Origin: Streptomyces sp. CC53 | GTDB taxonomy: Bacteria; Actinomycetota; Actinomycetes; Streptomycetales; Streptomycetaceae | DNA length: 44,289 nt | Direction of reading: 5' to 3' | Assembly: GCF_001865245.1 (NCBI RefSeq) | Contig: NZ_MKXB01000003.1 | Coordinates: 1 to 44,289 of the forward strand | Part shown: piece after piece, positions 33,390-41,099 of the stretch | Layout: every line of letters starts with the position of its first letter | Position numbering within the stretch: position 1 is the first letter of the stretch | Program-made: the position numbers and the translations under genes | The notes under the pieces: generated by a model | What the model was told of the DNA's origin: nothing | Seen by the model: only the letters and a program-made list of their open reading frames with translations | Database searches by the model: none

Positions 33390-35429
33390 GTGAGATCCAC
33401 GCCAGCCCGTCGCGCGACCGCCACCGGCGCTCTCGTCGCCGCCGCAGCCATGCTCGCCGTGGGCGTCCAGACCGGGAGCGCCACCGCCGACGACTCCTGG
33501 GGCGCCGCCCCCAAGAGCCAGTCCGCCGGCAAGGCCGACCCCGGCGCCCTGCCCGCCGACCTCTCCCCCGCCGAGCGCACCGCCCTCATCCGCGCCGCCG
33601 ACGCGGGCAAGGCGGAGAAGGCCAGGGAACTGGGCCTCGGCGCGCAGGAGAAGCTGGTCGTCCGCGACGTCGTCCAGGACCGGGACGGCACCACCCACAC
33701 CCGCTACGAGCGGACGTACGCGGGTCTGCCGGTCCTCGGCGGCGACCTGGTGGTCACCGAGACCAAGGCGGGTGCGACGCAGAGCGTCACCAAGGCGGCC
33801 CGCGCCGAGCTGCGGAACGTCGACACCGGCGCGTCCCTCGCCCCGGCCGCGGCCGAGCGGCAGGCCCTGTCCGCCGCCAAGGCGGAGGGCTCCAAGGCCA
33901 CCAAGGCCGAGCGCGCCCCGCGCAAGGTCGTCTGGCTCGCGGACGGCAAGCCCGTCCTCGCGTACGAGACGGTGGTCGGCGGGCTCCAGCACGACGGCAC
34001 GCCCAACGAGCTGCACGTGGTCACCGACGCCCGCACCGGCGCCAAGCTGTACGAGTGGCAGGCGGTGCACAACGGCACCCGCAACACCATGTACAGCGGC
34101 ACGGTGACGCTGGGCACCGCCCAGTCGGGCTCCTCCTACACGCTGAGCGACACCGCGCGCGGCAACCACCGCACGTACAACCTGAACCGCGGCACGTCCG
34201 GCACGGGGACGCTGTTCTCCGGCTCCGACGACACCTGGGGCAACGGCCTGCCGTCGAACCTGGAGACGGCGGGCGCCGACGCCCACTACGGCGCCGCGCT
34301 CACCTGGGACTACTACAAGAACGTGCACGGCCGCAGCGGCATCCGCGGCGACGGCGTCGGCGCCTACTCGCGGGTCCACTACGGCAACAACTACGTCAAC
34401 GCGTTCTGGCAGGACAGCTGCTTCTGCATGACGTACGGCGACGGCGCCAACAACAGCAAGCCGCTGACGTCCATCGACGTGGCCGCCCACGAGATGACCC
34501 ACGGCCTCACCTCCAACACCGCGGGCCTGCGCTACAGCGGCGAGTCCGGCGGCCTCAACGAGGCCACGTCCGACATCTTCGCGGCGGCCGTCGAGTTCTA
34601 CGCCAACAACGCGCAGGACAAGGGCGACTACCTCGTCGGCGAGAAGATCGACATCCGCGGCAACGGCACCCCGCTGCGGTACATGGACAAGCCGAGCAAG
34701 GACGGCAGCTCCAAGGACTACTGGTACTCCGGCATCGGCAACGTCGACGTGCACTACTCGTCCGGGCCGGCGAACCACTGGTACTACCTGCTCTCCGAGG
34801 GCAGCGGCACCAAGACCATCAACGGCGTCACCTACGACTCGCCGACCTCCGACGGCCTGCCCGTCACCGGCATCGGCCGCGACAAGGCCTCGCTGATCTG
34901 GTTCAAGGCGCTCACCACCAAGTTCACCAGCACCACCAACTACGCGGGCGCCCGCACCGGGACCGTCGCCGTCGCCACCGAGCTGTACGGCGCGGGCAGC
35001 GCCGAGGTGAAGGCCGTCGAGCACGCCTGGGCCGGCGTCAACGTCGGCTCCCGCCCGGACGACGGCGGCCCCGGGGAGCCCGGCAAGGTCTTCGAGAACG
35101 GCACCGACGTCAACGTCCCGGACCTCGGCACCGCCAGCACCTCCGTCGCCGTCACCGGTCTCACCGGCGCCGCGCCCTCGAACCTGAAGGTCGGCGTGGA
35201 CATCATCCACACGTGGCGCGGTGACCTGGTCGTCGACCTGATCGCCCCCGACGGCGCGGCGTACCGCCTGAAGAACGCCAGCGGCAGCGACTCCGCCGAC
35301 AACGTCCAGGAGACGTACACGGTGGACGCGTCCAGCGAGACCGCCAACGGCACCTGGCAGCTGCGGGTGCAGGACACCGCACGCTACGACACCGGCTACA
35401 TCAACAGCTTCAAGCTGACCTTCCCGTAA
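33390..35429 (+). CDS. Secreted M4-family zinc metalloprotease with P/homoB domain
   Basis: This 679-residue thermolysin-like enzyme degrades extracellular protein. A signal peptide spans about residues 1-35. An FTP propeptide follows (to about 215; RTYAGLPVLGGDLVV). The catalytic domain has VAAHEMTHGLT, with zinc ligands H367 and H371 and catalytic E368, third zinc ligand E391 in GGLNEATSDIF, and the catalytic-His region SSGPANHWYYLLSEG. After a GGPGEPG linker comes a C-terminal P/homoB domain (about 570-679) with VTGLTGAAPSNLKVGVDI and HTWRGDLVVDLIAPDG. Start GTG 33390 is chosen for its AAAAGGAG; an earlier in-frame start adds a non-signal leader. It should be made as a zymogen. Confidence 0.95.
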   Translation: MRSTPARRATATGALVAAAAMLAVGVQTGSATADDSWGAAPKSQSAGKADPGALPADLSPAERTALIRAADAGKAEKARELGLGAQEKLVVRDVVQDRDGTTHTRYERTYAGLPVLGGDLVVTETKAGATQSVTKAARAELRNVDTGASLAPAAAERQALSAAKAEGSKATKAERAPRKVVWLADGKPVLAYETVVGGLQHDGTPNELHVVTDARTGAKLYEWQAVHNGTRNTMYSGTVTLGTAQSGSSYTLSDTARGNHRTYNLNRGTSGTGTLFSGSDDTWGNGLPSNLETAGADAHYGAALTWDYYKNVHGRSGIRGDGVGAYSRVHYGNNYVNAFWQDSCFCMTYGDGANNSKPLTSIDVAAHEMTHGLTSNTAGLRYSGESGGLNEATSDIFAAAVEFYANNAQDKGDYLVGEKIDIRGNGTPLRYMDKPSKDGSSKDYWYSGIGNVDVHYSSGPANHWYYLLSEGSGTKTINGVTYDSPTSDGLPVTGIGRDKASLIWFKALTTKFTSTTNYAGARTGTVAVATELYGAGSAEVKAVEHAWAGVNVGSRPDDGGPGEPGKVFENGTDVNVPDLGTASTSVAVTGLTGAAPSNLKVGVDIIHTWRGDLVVDLIAPDGAAYRLKNASGSDSADNVQETYTVDASSETANGTWQLRVQDTARYDTGYINSFKLTFP

Positions 35430-35530
35430 GGGGCGCCGCAGGCAGGGCCCCCGCACACCGGCCCGGTGACCGGCCGGTGCGCGGGGCGAGCCCGCCGGGC
35501 GGACTCCCGCCAAGGGGAGAGCACACGACA

Positions 35531-35567
35531 CGAGCGGCCGCCCGGGGTCTTCCCGGGCGGCCGCTCG
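35531..35567 (+). terminator. 16-bp perfect terminator hairpin
   Basis: CGAGCGGCCGCCCGGG (35531-35546) and its exact reverse complement (35552-35567) flank a 5-base loop, about 100 bases after the protease stop. It is among the strongest hairpins in the window. Confidence 0.88.
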
Positions 35568-35691
35568 GCCGTGTACCGCGGCCCGGCGGCCCGTCGCTCC
35601 TCCTGCGGTACGGGTCCGGCTACGCCGGACGGCCGAGAGGGCCCCCGTCTCCGGGCCGATGTCCGCGGCGCACGCACACGGCAGGCTGGTG

Positions 35692-35735
35692 CCCGGCCCG
35701 CCGTCCCGTACGAGGGGAGGGGACGGCGGGCCGGG
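35692..35735 (-). terminator. 16-bp perfect terminator hairpin after glgP
   Basis: CCCGGCCCGCCGTCCC (35692-35707) and GGGACGGCGGGCCGGG (35720-35735) are exact complements with a 12-base loop, 6 bases past the glgP stop. Together with 35531-35567 it separates convergent genes; the 312-base gap otherwise shows no gene. Confidence 0.87.
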
Positions 35736-35741
35736 GCTCGG

Positions 35742-38387
35742 TCAGCGCATCAGCACGCCCCCGCCCTCGCCCGTGGACTCGTTCGGCAGGGCGACGAGCC
35801 CCAGGTCCGCGCCCGTGGCGAGCAACCCGTGGGCCGGCAGCACCCGGACCGTGTAGCCGAACGGTCCCGTGCGGTCCAGGCTCAGCGGGCCCTCGTACAC
35901 CCAGCGGCCCTGCTGGTCCGGGCCGGAGCCGCCGCCCGCCGGCTTGAGCGGGAAGGGGCGGGCGTCGGTCAGCGCGTCCTGGGAGTCCACCCGGCCCGCC
36001 ACGGCCTGCACCTCCACGTCCTCAGGCGTCAGGTCGCCCAGGGCCACCCGGACCCGCAGGGCGAGCGTGGCGCCCAGCTCGGCGGTGTCGCTGGCCTCGT
36101 CGACCTCCACGTGGTCCACGGCCACACCGGGCCAGGCGGCACGCACCCGGGACTTCCAGTCGGCCAGCTCCCGGGCCGCGTCCAGGTCGAGGGCGCGGTG
36201 GGCGAGGGCCGCCGGGGTGTAGAGCCGCTCCACGTACTCCCGCACCATGCGCCCCGCGAGCACCTTCGGTCCGAGGGTGCCGAGGGTGCGGCGGACCATC
36301 TCGATCCAGCGGCCGGGCAGACCCGCCGCGTTCCGGTCGTAGAAGCGCGGCGCCACCTGCTGCTCGATCAGCTCGTAGAGGGCGGTCGCCTCCAGGTCGT
36401 CGCGGCGGTCCTCGTCGGTCGCCTGGCCGTCGGCGGTGGGGATCGCCCAGCCGAAGTCCGGGTCGTACCACTCGTCCCACCAGCCGTCGCGGACCGACAG
36501 GTTGAGGCAGCCGTTCAGGGCGGCCTTCATCCCGCTGGTGCCGCACGCCTCCAGCGGGCGCAGGGGGTTGTTCAGCCACACGTCGCAGCCCGGGTAGAGC
36601 TTCTGCGCCATGGCCATGCCGTAGTCGGGCAGGAAGACGATGCGGTGGCGGACGCGCGGGTCGTCGGCGAACCGCACCATCTCCCGCACCAGCCGCTTGC
36701 CGCCGTCGTCGGCCGGGTGGGCCTTGCCCGCGACCACGATCTGCACCGGCCGCTCGGGGTGCAGCAGCAGTTCGCGGAGCCGGTCGCGGTCGCGGAGCAT
36801 CAGCGTGAGCCGCTTGTACGAGGGGACGCGGCGGGCGAAGCCGATGGTGAGCACGTCGGGGTCGAGGACCTGGTCGACCCAGCCGAGTTCGGCGGCCCCG
36901 GCGCCGCGCTCCCGCCACGAGGCCCGCAGCCGGGCCCGCACCTCGTGGACGAGCTGCTCGCGCAGCGCCCGGCGGCACTCCCAGATCGCGGCGTCGTCGA
37001 TCTCGGACACGGCGTCCCACCGCTGGGAGCCGCCGACGCTGAGGGCGTCCTCGGCGCGCTGCGCGCCGATCCTGCGGGCGCCCAGGCGGAACACCTCGGG
37101 TGCCACCCAGGTGGGGGCGTGGACGCCGTTGGTGATGGAGGTGATGGGCACCTCCTCCGGTTCGAAGCCGGGCCAGAGGCGGGCGAACATCGAGCGGCTC
37201 ACCCCGCCGTGGAGGGTGGACACGCCGTTGGCGCGCTGCGCGAGGCGCAGTCCCATGACGGCCATGTTGAAGACGTTCGGCTCGCCGCCGGGGTACGTCT
37301 CGCGGCCGAGCTGGAGGATGCGGCCCGCGTCGACGCCCGGCAGTTCGGCGCCGGGGCCGAAGTGGCGGGCGATGAGGTCGCGGTCGAAGCGGTCGATGCC
37401 GGCGGCGACGGGCGTGTGGGTGGTGAACACCGTCCCGGCCCGCACGGCCTCCAGCGCCGCGTCGAAGTCGGTACCGTCCTCGGTGAGCTCGTGGATCCGC
37501 TCCAGGCCGAGGAAGCCTGCGTGGCCCTCGTTGGTGTGGAAGACCTCGGGCGAGGGGTGGCCGGTGAGCGCGCAGTAGGCGCGCACGGCCCGCACTCCTC
37601 CTATCCCGAGGAGCATCTCCTGGAGGAGCCGGTGCTCGCTGCCGCCGCCGTAGAGCCGGTCGGTCACGTTCCGCTCGCCGGGGCCGTTCTCCTCCACGTC
37701 GGAGTCGAGCAGCAGCAGCGGTACGCGGCCGACCTGGGCGACCCACACGTGGGCGTGCAGGGAGCGGCCGCCGGGCAGGGCGAGGGAGATCCGCACGGGC
37801 GAGGAGTCGGTGCGGCGCAGCAGGGTGACCGGGAGCTCGTTGGGGTCGAGCAGCGGGTAGTGCTCCTGCTGCCAGCCGTCGCGGGACAGGGACTGGCGGA
37901 AGTAGCCGTGCCGGTAGAGCAGGCCGACGCCGACGAGCGGGACGCCGAGGTCGGAGGCGGCCTTGAGGTGGTCGCCGGCGAGGATGCCGAGGCCGCCCGA
38001 GTACTGCGGCAGGGCCGCGGTGATCCCGAACTCGGGCGAGAAGTAGGCGATGGCGGCGGGCGGTTCCGCGCCGGGCTCGGCGCTCTCCTGCTGGTTCTGG
38101 TACCAGCGCCGGCCCCGCAGGTAGTCGTCGAGGTCGTCGGAGGCGGCGCCGAGGCGGCGCAGGAAGCGGCGGTCCCGGGAGAGTTCGGCGAGCCGGGCGG
38201 CCGGTACGGAGCCGAGCAGCCGCACCGGGTCACCGCCGGCGGCGCGCCAGCCTTCGGGGTCGACGGCCTGGAACAGGTCGCGGGTCTCGGCGTGCCAGGA
38301 CCAGCGCAGGTTCCGCGCCAGCTCGGCGAGGGGTCGCAGGGGTTCGGGCAGGACGGGGCGGACGGTGAATCGACGGATGGCCTTCAC
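35742..38387 (-). CDS. glgP: Alpha-glucan phosphorylase
   Basis: This 881-residue PLP enzyme releases glucose 1-phosphate from alpha-1,4-glucans. It belongs to the actinobacterial alpha-glucan phosphorylase type with an N-terminal DUF3417 region (FTVRPVLPEPLRPLAELARNLRWSWH-like, residues 5-110) and YFSPEFGITAALPQYSGGLGILAGDHLK. The PLP lysine is K621 in EACGTSGMKAALNG; VVAGKAHPADDGGK and GFARRVPSYKR are also family marks. Start GTG 38387 has GGTGGAG upstream and opens directly with VKAIRRF; an upstream open stretch is not family-like. A GTACGTACGTAC palindrome lies 20 bases upstream. With GlgX it would degrade glycogen. In S. coelicolor, as I recall, glgE lies beside this gene; it is not seen here. 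Confidence 0.95.
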   Translation of the reverse strand: MKAIRRFTVRPVLPEPLRPLAELARNLRWSWHAETRDLFQAVDPEGWRAAGGDPVRLLGSVPAARLAELSRDRRFLRRLGAASDDLDDYLRGRRWYQNQQESAEPGAEPPAAIAYFSPEFGITAALPQYSGGLGILAGDHLKAASDLGVPLVGVGLLYRHGYFRQSLSRDGWQQEHYPLLDPNELPVTLLRRTDSSPVRISLALPGGRSLHAHVWVAQVGRVPLLLLDSDVEENGPGERNVTDRLYGGGSEHRLLQEMLLGIGGVRAVRAYCALTGHPSPEVFHTNEGHAGFLGLERIHELTEDGTDFDAALEAVRAGTVFTTHTPVAAGIDRFDRDLIARHFGPGAELPGVDAGRILQLGRETYPGGEPNVFNMAVMGLRLAQRANGVSTLHGGVSRSMFARLWPGFEPEEVPITSITNGVHAPTWVAPEVFRLGARRIGAQRAEDALSVGGSQRWDAVSEIDDAAIWECRRALREQLVHEVRARLRASWRERGAGAAELGWVDQVLDPDVLTIGFARRVPSYKRLTLMLRDRDRLRELLLHPERPVQIVVAGKAHPADDGGKRLVREMVRFADDPRVRHRIVFLPDYGMAMAQKLYPGCDVWLNNPLRPLEACGTSGMKAALNGCLNLSVRDGWWDEWYDPDFGWAIPTADGQATDEDRRDDLEATALYELIEQQVAPRFYDRNAAGLPGRWIEMVRRTLGTLGPKVLAGRMVREYVERLYTPAALAHRALDLDAARELADWKSRVRAAWPGVAVDHVEVDEASDTAELGATLALRVRVALGDLTPEDVEVQAVAGRVDSQDALTDARPFPLKPAGGGSGPDQQGRWVYEGPLSLDRTGPFGYTVRVLPAHGLLATGADLGLVALPNESTGEGGGVLMR

Positions 38388-38407
38388 GTGCTCCACCTTC
38401 GCAGGGG

Positions 38408-38419
38408 GTACGTACGTAC
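38408..38419. promoter_or_regulatory. 12-bp palindrome GTACGTACGTAC upstream of glgP
   Basis: This is a perfect palindrome 20 bases before the glgP start and could be an operator. No -10 box is clear next to it. Confidence 0.35.
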
Positions 38420-38466
38420 AGTGGCGGACACACCACGGTATGCGTCCGCCCTCCTGGTCAGAAGGT

Positions 38467-38514
38467 AGTGCCACGGCGCCGCGCGCGGCCACGGCGCACG
38501 GCGCGCGCGGCACT
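38467..38514 (-). terminator. Terminator-like hairpin after the PhzS-like gene
   Basis: AGTGCC (38467-38472) and CCGCGCGCG (38479-38487) pair with CGCGCGCGG (38502-38510) and CACT, with a bulge on the left side. It lies 11 bases past the stop of the PhzS-like gene and would end the metabolic block before glgP. Confidence 0.55.
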
Positions 38515-38524
38515 GGGGGCGCAC

Positions 38525-39832
38525 TCAGGGGAGCGCGCGCACGGGTGCTCCGTACGGGCTACCGCGGTTGACGGTCTCCCGGTCGAAGGCGCCCGCCTCG
38601 GCGTACCGGGCGGCGATGGCCCGGCGCTCGTCGGGCGGGACGACCTCGTCGATGTCGGTGAACCCGCCGGGGGCCCGCTCGTGGGCGAGGTTGATGACGA
38701 CCTCGGGCCCGAGCCGCCGGTTGGCCCGCTGGAGCGCGGTGGTGACGGGGCGGCGCTCCCGCTCGTACGCGGCCAGGGCGTCGTCCGGGTCGCGGTGGAC
38801 GGCCAGGGCGTGGGCGAGGGCGCGGGCGTCGATGACGGACTGGGTGGCGCCGTTGGAGCCGATGGGGTACATCGCGTGGGCGGCGTCGCCGATGAGCGTG
38901 GTGCGGCCGTGGGTCCAGCGCGGCAGGGGGTCGCGGTCCACCAAGGGGTATTCGTACGCGCCGTCGGCCGCGCGCAGCACCTCCGGGACGCTGACCCCGC
39001 CGAACTCCCAGCCCTCGTAGTGGCGCAGGAGCCGGGCGAGCGGGACGGGCCGGTTCCAGTCGCCGAGGAAGCGCTCGTCCACACGGTCGGCGGGCATGGC
39101 GAGCGCCCAGTTGACGAGGACGTCGGGGCGGCGGAGGGAGGGTTCGGTCATCGGGTAGACGACGGCCTTGCGGCGGTCGTCGCCCGCGATGAACATGAAG
39201 GACCCGACGTGGCGGGCGTCCATGCGGGACACGCCGCGCCACACGAGCACGCCGTTCCACGGCGGTTCGCCCTCGTCGGGGTGGAGGGCGCGGCGGACGG
39301 CCGAGCGGATGCCGTCGGCGCCGATCAGCACGTCCGGTTCGAGGACCGCGGTGCCGCGGACGTCGTCGCAGCGGTGCTCCAGGCGCACCCGGGGGCGGGC
39401 CCCGGGCGTGTCGGGCTGCTCCACGTCGGTGACGCGTACGCCGGTCACCAGCGCCTCGGGGCCGAGGCGCTCGCGGACCGCGTCGGTGAGGACCCGTTGC
39501 AGGTGCCCGCGGTGGACCGACAGCTGGGGCCACCGGTAGCCGGCCCGCAGCCCGCGTTCCTCGCGGGAGATGAGGGCGCCGCCCGCGTGGTAGTAGCGCA
39601 GTTCCCGGGTGCGGACGGCGTCGGCCTCCAGGTGTCCGAGGAGGCCGAGGGCGTCGAGTTCCCGCACGGCGTTGGGCATGAGGTTGAGGCCCGCGCCCGC
39701 CGGTTGGATGTCGGGGGCGGCCTCGACGACGGTGACGCGCGCGAACCCCGCGGCGTGCAGGGAGAGCGCGGCGGTGAGCCCGGCGATGCCTCCGCCGGCG
39801 ACCAGGAGGTCGAGTCTGGTGTCCTGGGTCAT
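38525..39832 (-). CDS. PhzS-like FAD-dependent monooxygenase
   Basis: This 435-residue class A flavoprotein monooxygenase has the FAD Rossmann motif LLVAGGGIAGLTAALSLHAAG (about residues 9-29), the DG motif VLIGADGIRSAVRRALHPD and the GD motif TLIGDAAHAMYPIGSNGATQSVIDA. The closest named relative I know is PhzS, the pyocyanin-forming monooxygenase: shared stretches include IQPAGAGLNLMPNAV, SVHRGHLQ, WRGV and YPLVDRDPLPRW. It uses NAD(P)H and O2 to hydroxylate an aromatic ring, often with decarboxylation in PhzS. No phenazine genes are nearby. Start ATG 39832 follows the PrnB-like stop by 14 bases, so the pair is one operon. The substrate is unknown. Confidence 0.88.
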   Translation of the reverse strand: MTQDTRLDLLVAGGGIAGLTAALSLHAAGFARVTVVEAAPDIQPAGAGLNLMPNAVRELDALGLLGHLEADAVRTRELRYYHAGGALISREERGLRAGYRWPQLSVHRGHLQRVLTDAVRERLGPEALVTGVRVTDVEQPDTPGARPRVRLEHRCDDVRGTAVLEPDVLIGADGIRSAVRRALHPDEGEPPWNGVLVWRGVSRMDARHVGSFMFIAGDDRRKAVVYPMTEPSLRRPDVLVNWALAMPADRVDERFLGDWNRPVPLARLLRHYEGWEFGGVSVPEVLRAADGAYEYPLVDRDPLPRWTHGRTTLIGDAAHAMYPIGSNGATQSVIDARALAHALAVHRDPDDALAAYERERRPVTTALQRANRRLGPEVVINLAHERAPGGFTDIDEVVPPDERRAIAARYAEAGAFDRETVNRGSPYGAPVRALP

Positions 39833-39846
39833 GTCGGGTCCGCCTC

Positions 39847-40995
39847 TCAGGCGGCCGGGGTGCGCGGGGCGGACACGTCGGCGTGCGGCAGGGCCCGGCG
39901 GACCAGCGTCTCGTTGTCGCGGGTCAGGTCCAGGACGGTGCGCAGCAGGGCGACGGGGGCGCCGCCGCTGCCGTTGTCGTACAGGCGGAGGTCGTCGTGG
40001 TACGCCTTGCGGGCGATGCCGATGTGGCGGGCCCGGAAGGTCTTGAGGAGCCGCAGGACACGGGCCAGCGAGAGGGCCGACGCGGTGAGCTGTGGGGGCA
40101 GCCGGTGGGCGCTCTCCCAGCTGAGCGCGGCGGACACCTTGCCGACGGCGGAGACGGAGCCGCGGTGGGCGGCGTGGAAGGCGCGCCAGGCCGGCAGGCT
40201 GTACGGGAGGGACTCGTCGAGGAAGGCGTCGTAGGCGGGGTCGGAGCGGTCGCTCTGCCACAGCGTGAGGTCGACGAGCCACAGCGGCACCTGGGCGGCG
40301 GCGGGACCGAGGTAGTCGCGCCCGTCGACGTCGATCTCCTCGAAGTAGGGCCGCAGGACGCGGGCGAAGAACTCGGGCGTGACGTTGGCGACGGTGAAGT
40401 CGATGGAGTCGACCACGGACTGGACGTGCTGCGCGGTGCGGTCCAGCGCGGGGGCGAACCCGGGGTCGTAGGGTTCGAGCCGGGCCACGTCGGCGCAGCT
40501 GTCGAGGGCGGCGACGAGGCTGGGGAACACCATGCGGACGGCGTCCTGGAGGTGGCGCTCCATGTCGGTGGCGGTGTAGCTGCGGCGGCGCGCGCCGAGC
40601 GGGTTCCACGTGGTGTAGTGGTGGACGGTGTCGCGGGGCACCATGTCGGTGCGGCGCCCCAGTTCCCGCAGGACCGGCCCCACCTCGGGGACGGCCGCGA
40701 CGGGTTCGGTGCCGTGCCGCTTCAGGGAGCCGAGCAGCAGCCCCAGGTCCCGCATCGCGGCGAGGCACTCGACGACGCCCCACCGGGCGAGCCGGGCCGG
40801 TTCCGGGACGAGGGCGCGCAGGGCGACGGTCAGCGCGGGCACGTCCGCGGCGTGGTTCATGACGGGGACGGCGGCGAGCAGCGCGTCGGCGCCGAGCGGG
40901 TCGGCCTCGCGTATCTCGGCGATGCGGTAGCGCGGTTCCGCAGGATCGTTACTGCGGCAGACGAGTCCGGGCTCGACAAGGTCGTACAGAGTCAA
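39847..40995 (-). CDS. PrnB-like heme enzyme (monodechloroaminopyrrolnitrin synthase family)
   Basis: This 382-residue protein resembles PrnB of pyrrolnitrin biosynthesis (about 360 residues), a member of the heme-dependent aromatic oxygenase group with tryptophan/indoleamine dioxygenases. Matches by memory run through VPVMNHAADVPALTVALR, VECLAAMRDLGLLLGSLKRHG, VVxPxVGPVLREL, RDTVHHYTTWNP, DYLGPAAAQVPLWL and LRLLKTFRARHIGIARKAY. The last contains His324 at the place of the PrnB axial heme ligand. PrnB converts 7-chlorotryptophan into a phenylpyrrole by ring rearrangement. Here no tryptophan halogenase (prnA), prnC or prnD is present, so the substrate is likely another tryptophan or aromatic compound. 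The start is a TTG at 40995 with GAGAGG upstream. Confidence 0.85.
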   Translation of the reverse strand: MTLYDLVEPGLVCRSNDPAEPRYRIAEIREADPLGADALLAAVPVMNHAADVPALTVALRALVPEPARLARWGVVECLAAMRDLGLLLGSLKRHGTEPVAAVPEVGPVLRELGRRTDMVPRDTVHHYTTWNPLGARRRSYTATDMERHLQDAVRMVFPSLVAALDSCADVARLEPYDPGFAPALDRTAQHVQSVVDSIDFTVANVTPEFFARVLRPYFEEIDVDGRDYLGPAAAQVPLWLVDLTLWQSDRSDPAYDAFLDESLPYSLPAWRAFHAAHRGSVSAVGKVSAALSWESAHRLPPQLTASALSLARVLRLLKTFRARHIGIARKAYHDDLRLYDNGSGGAPVALLRTVLDLTRDNETLVRRALPHADVSAPRTPAA

Positions 40996-41053
40996 CGCTG
41001 GCCCCTCTCGGGCAGGTGTGAGATGACGGGTGGCGGTGGCGGCCCGTGGGGCG

Positions 41054-41091
41054 CGGCCCGGCCGGTGGGCGGTGGCCCACCGGCCGGGCCG
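41054..41091 (-). terminator. 17-bp perfect hairpin between MFS and PrnB-like genes
   Basis: CGGCCCGGCCGGTGGGC (41054-41070) and GCCCACCGGCCGGGCCG (41075-41091) form a perfect stem with a GGTG loop, 8 bases after the MFS stop. It may end the first transcript or let part of it read through into the PrnB-like/PhzS-like pair; only 58 bases remain for another promoter. Confidence 0.85.
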
Positions 41092-41099
41092 CCGGGCGG

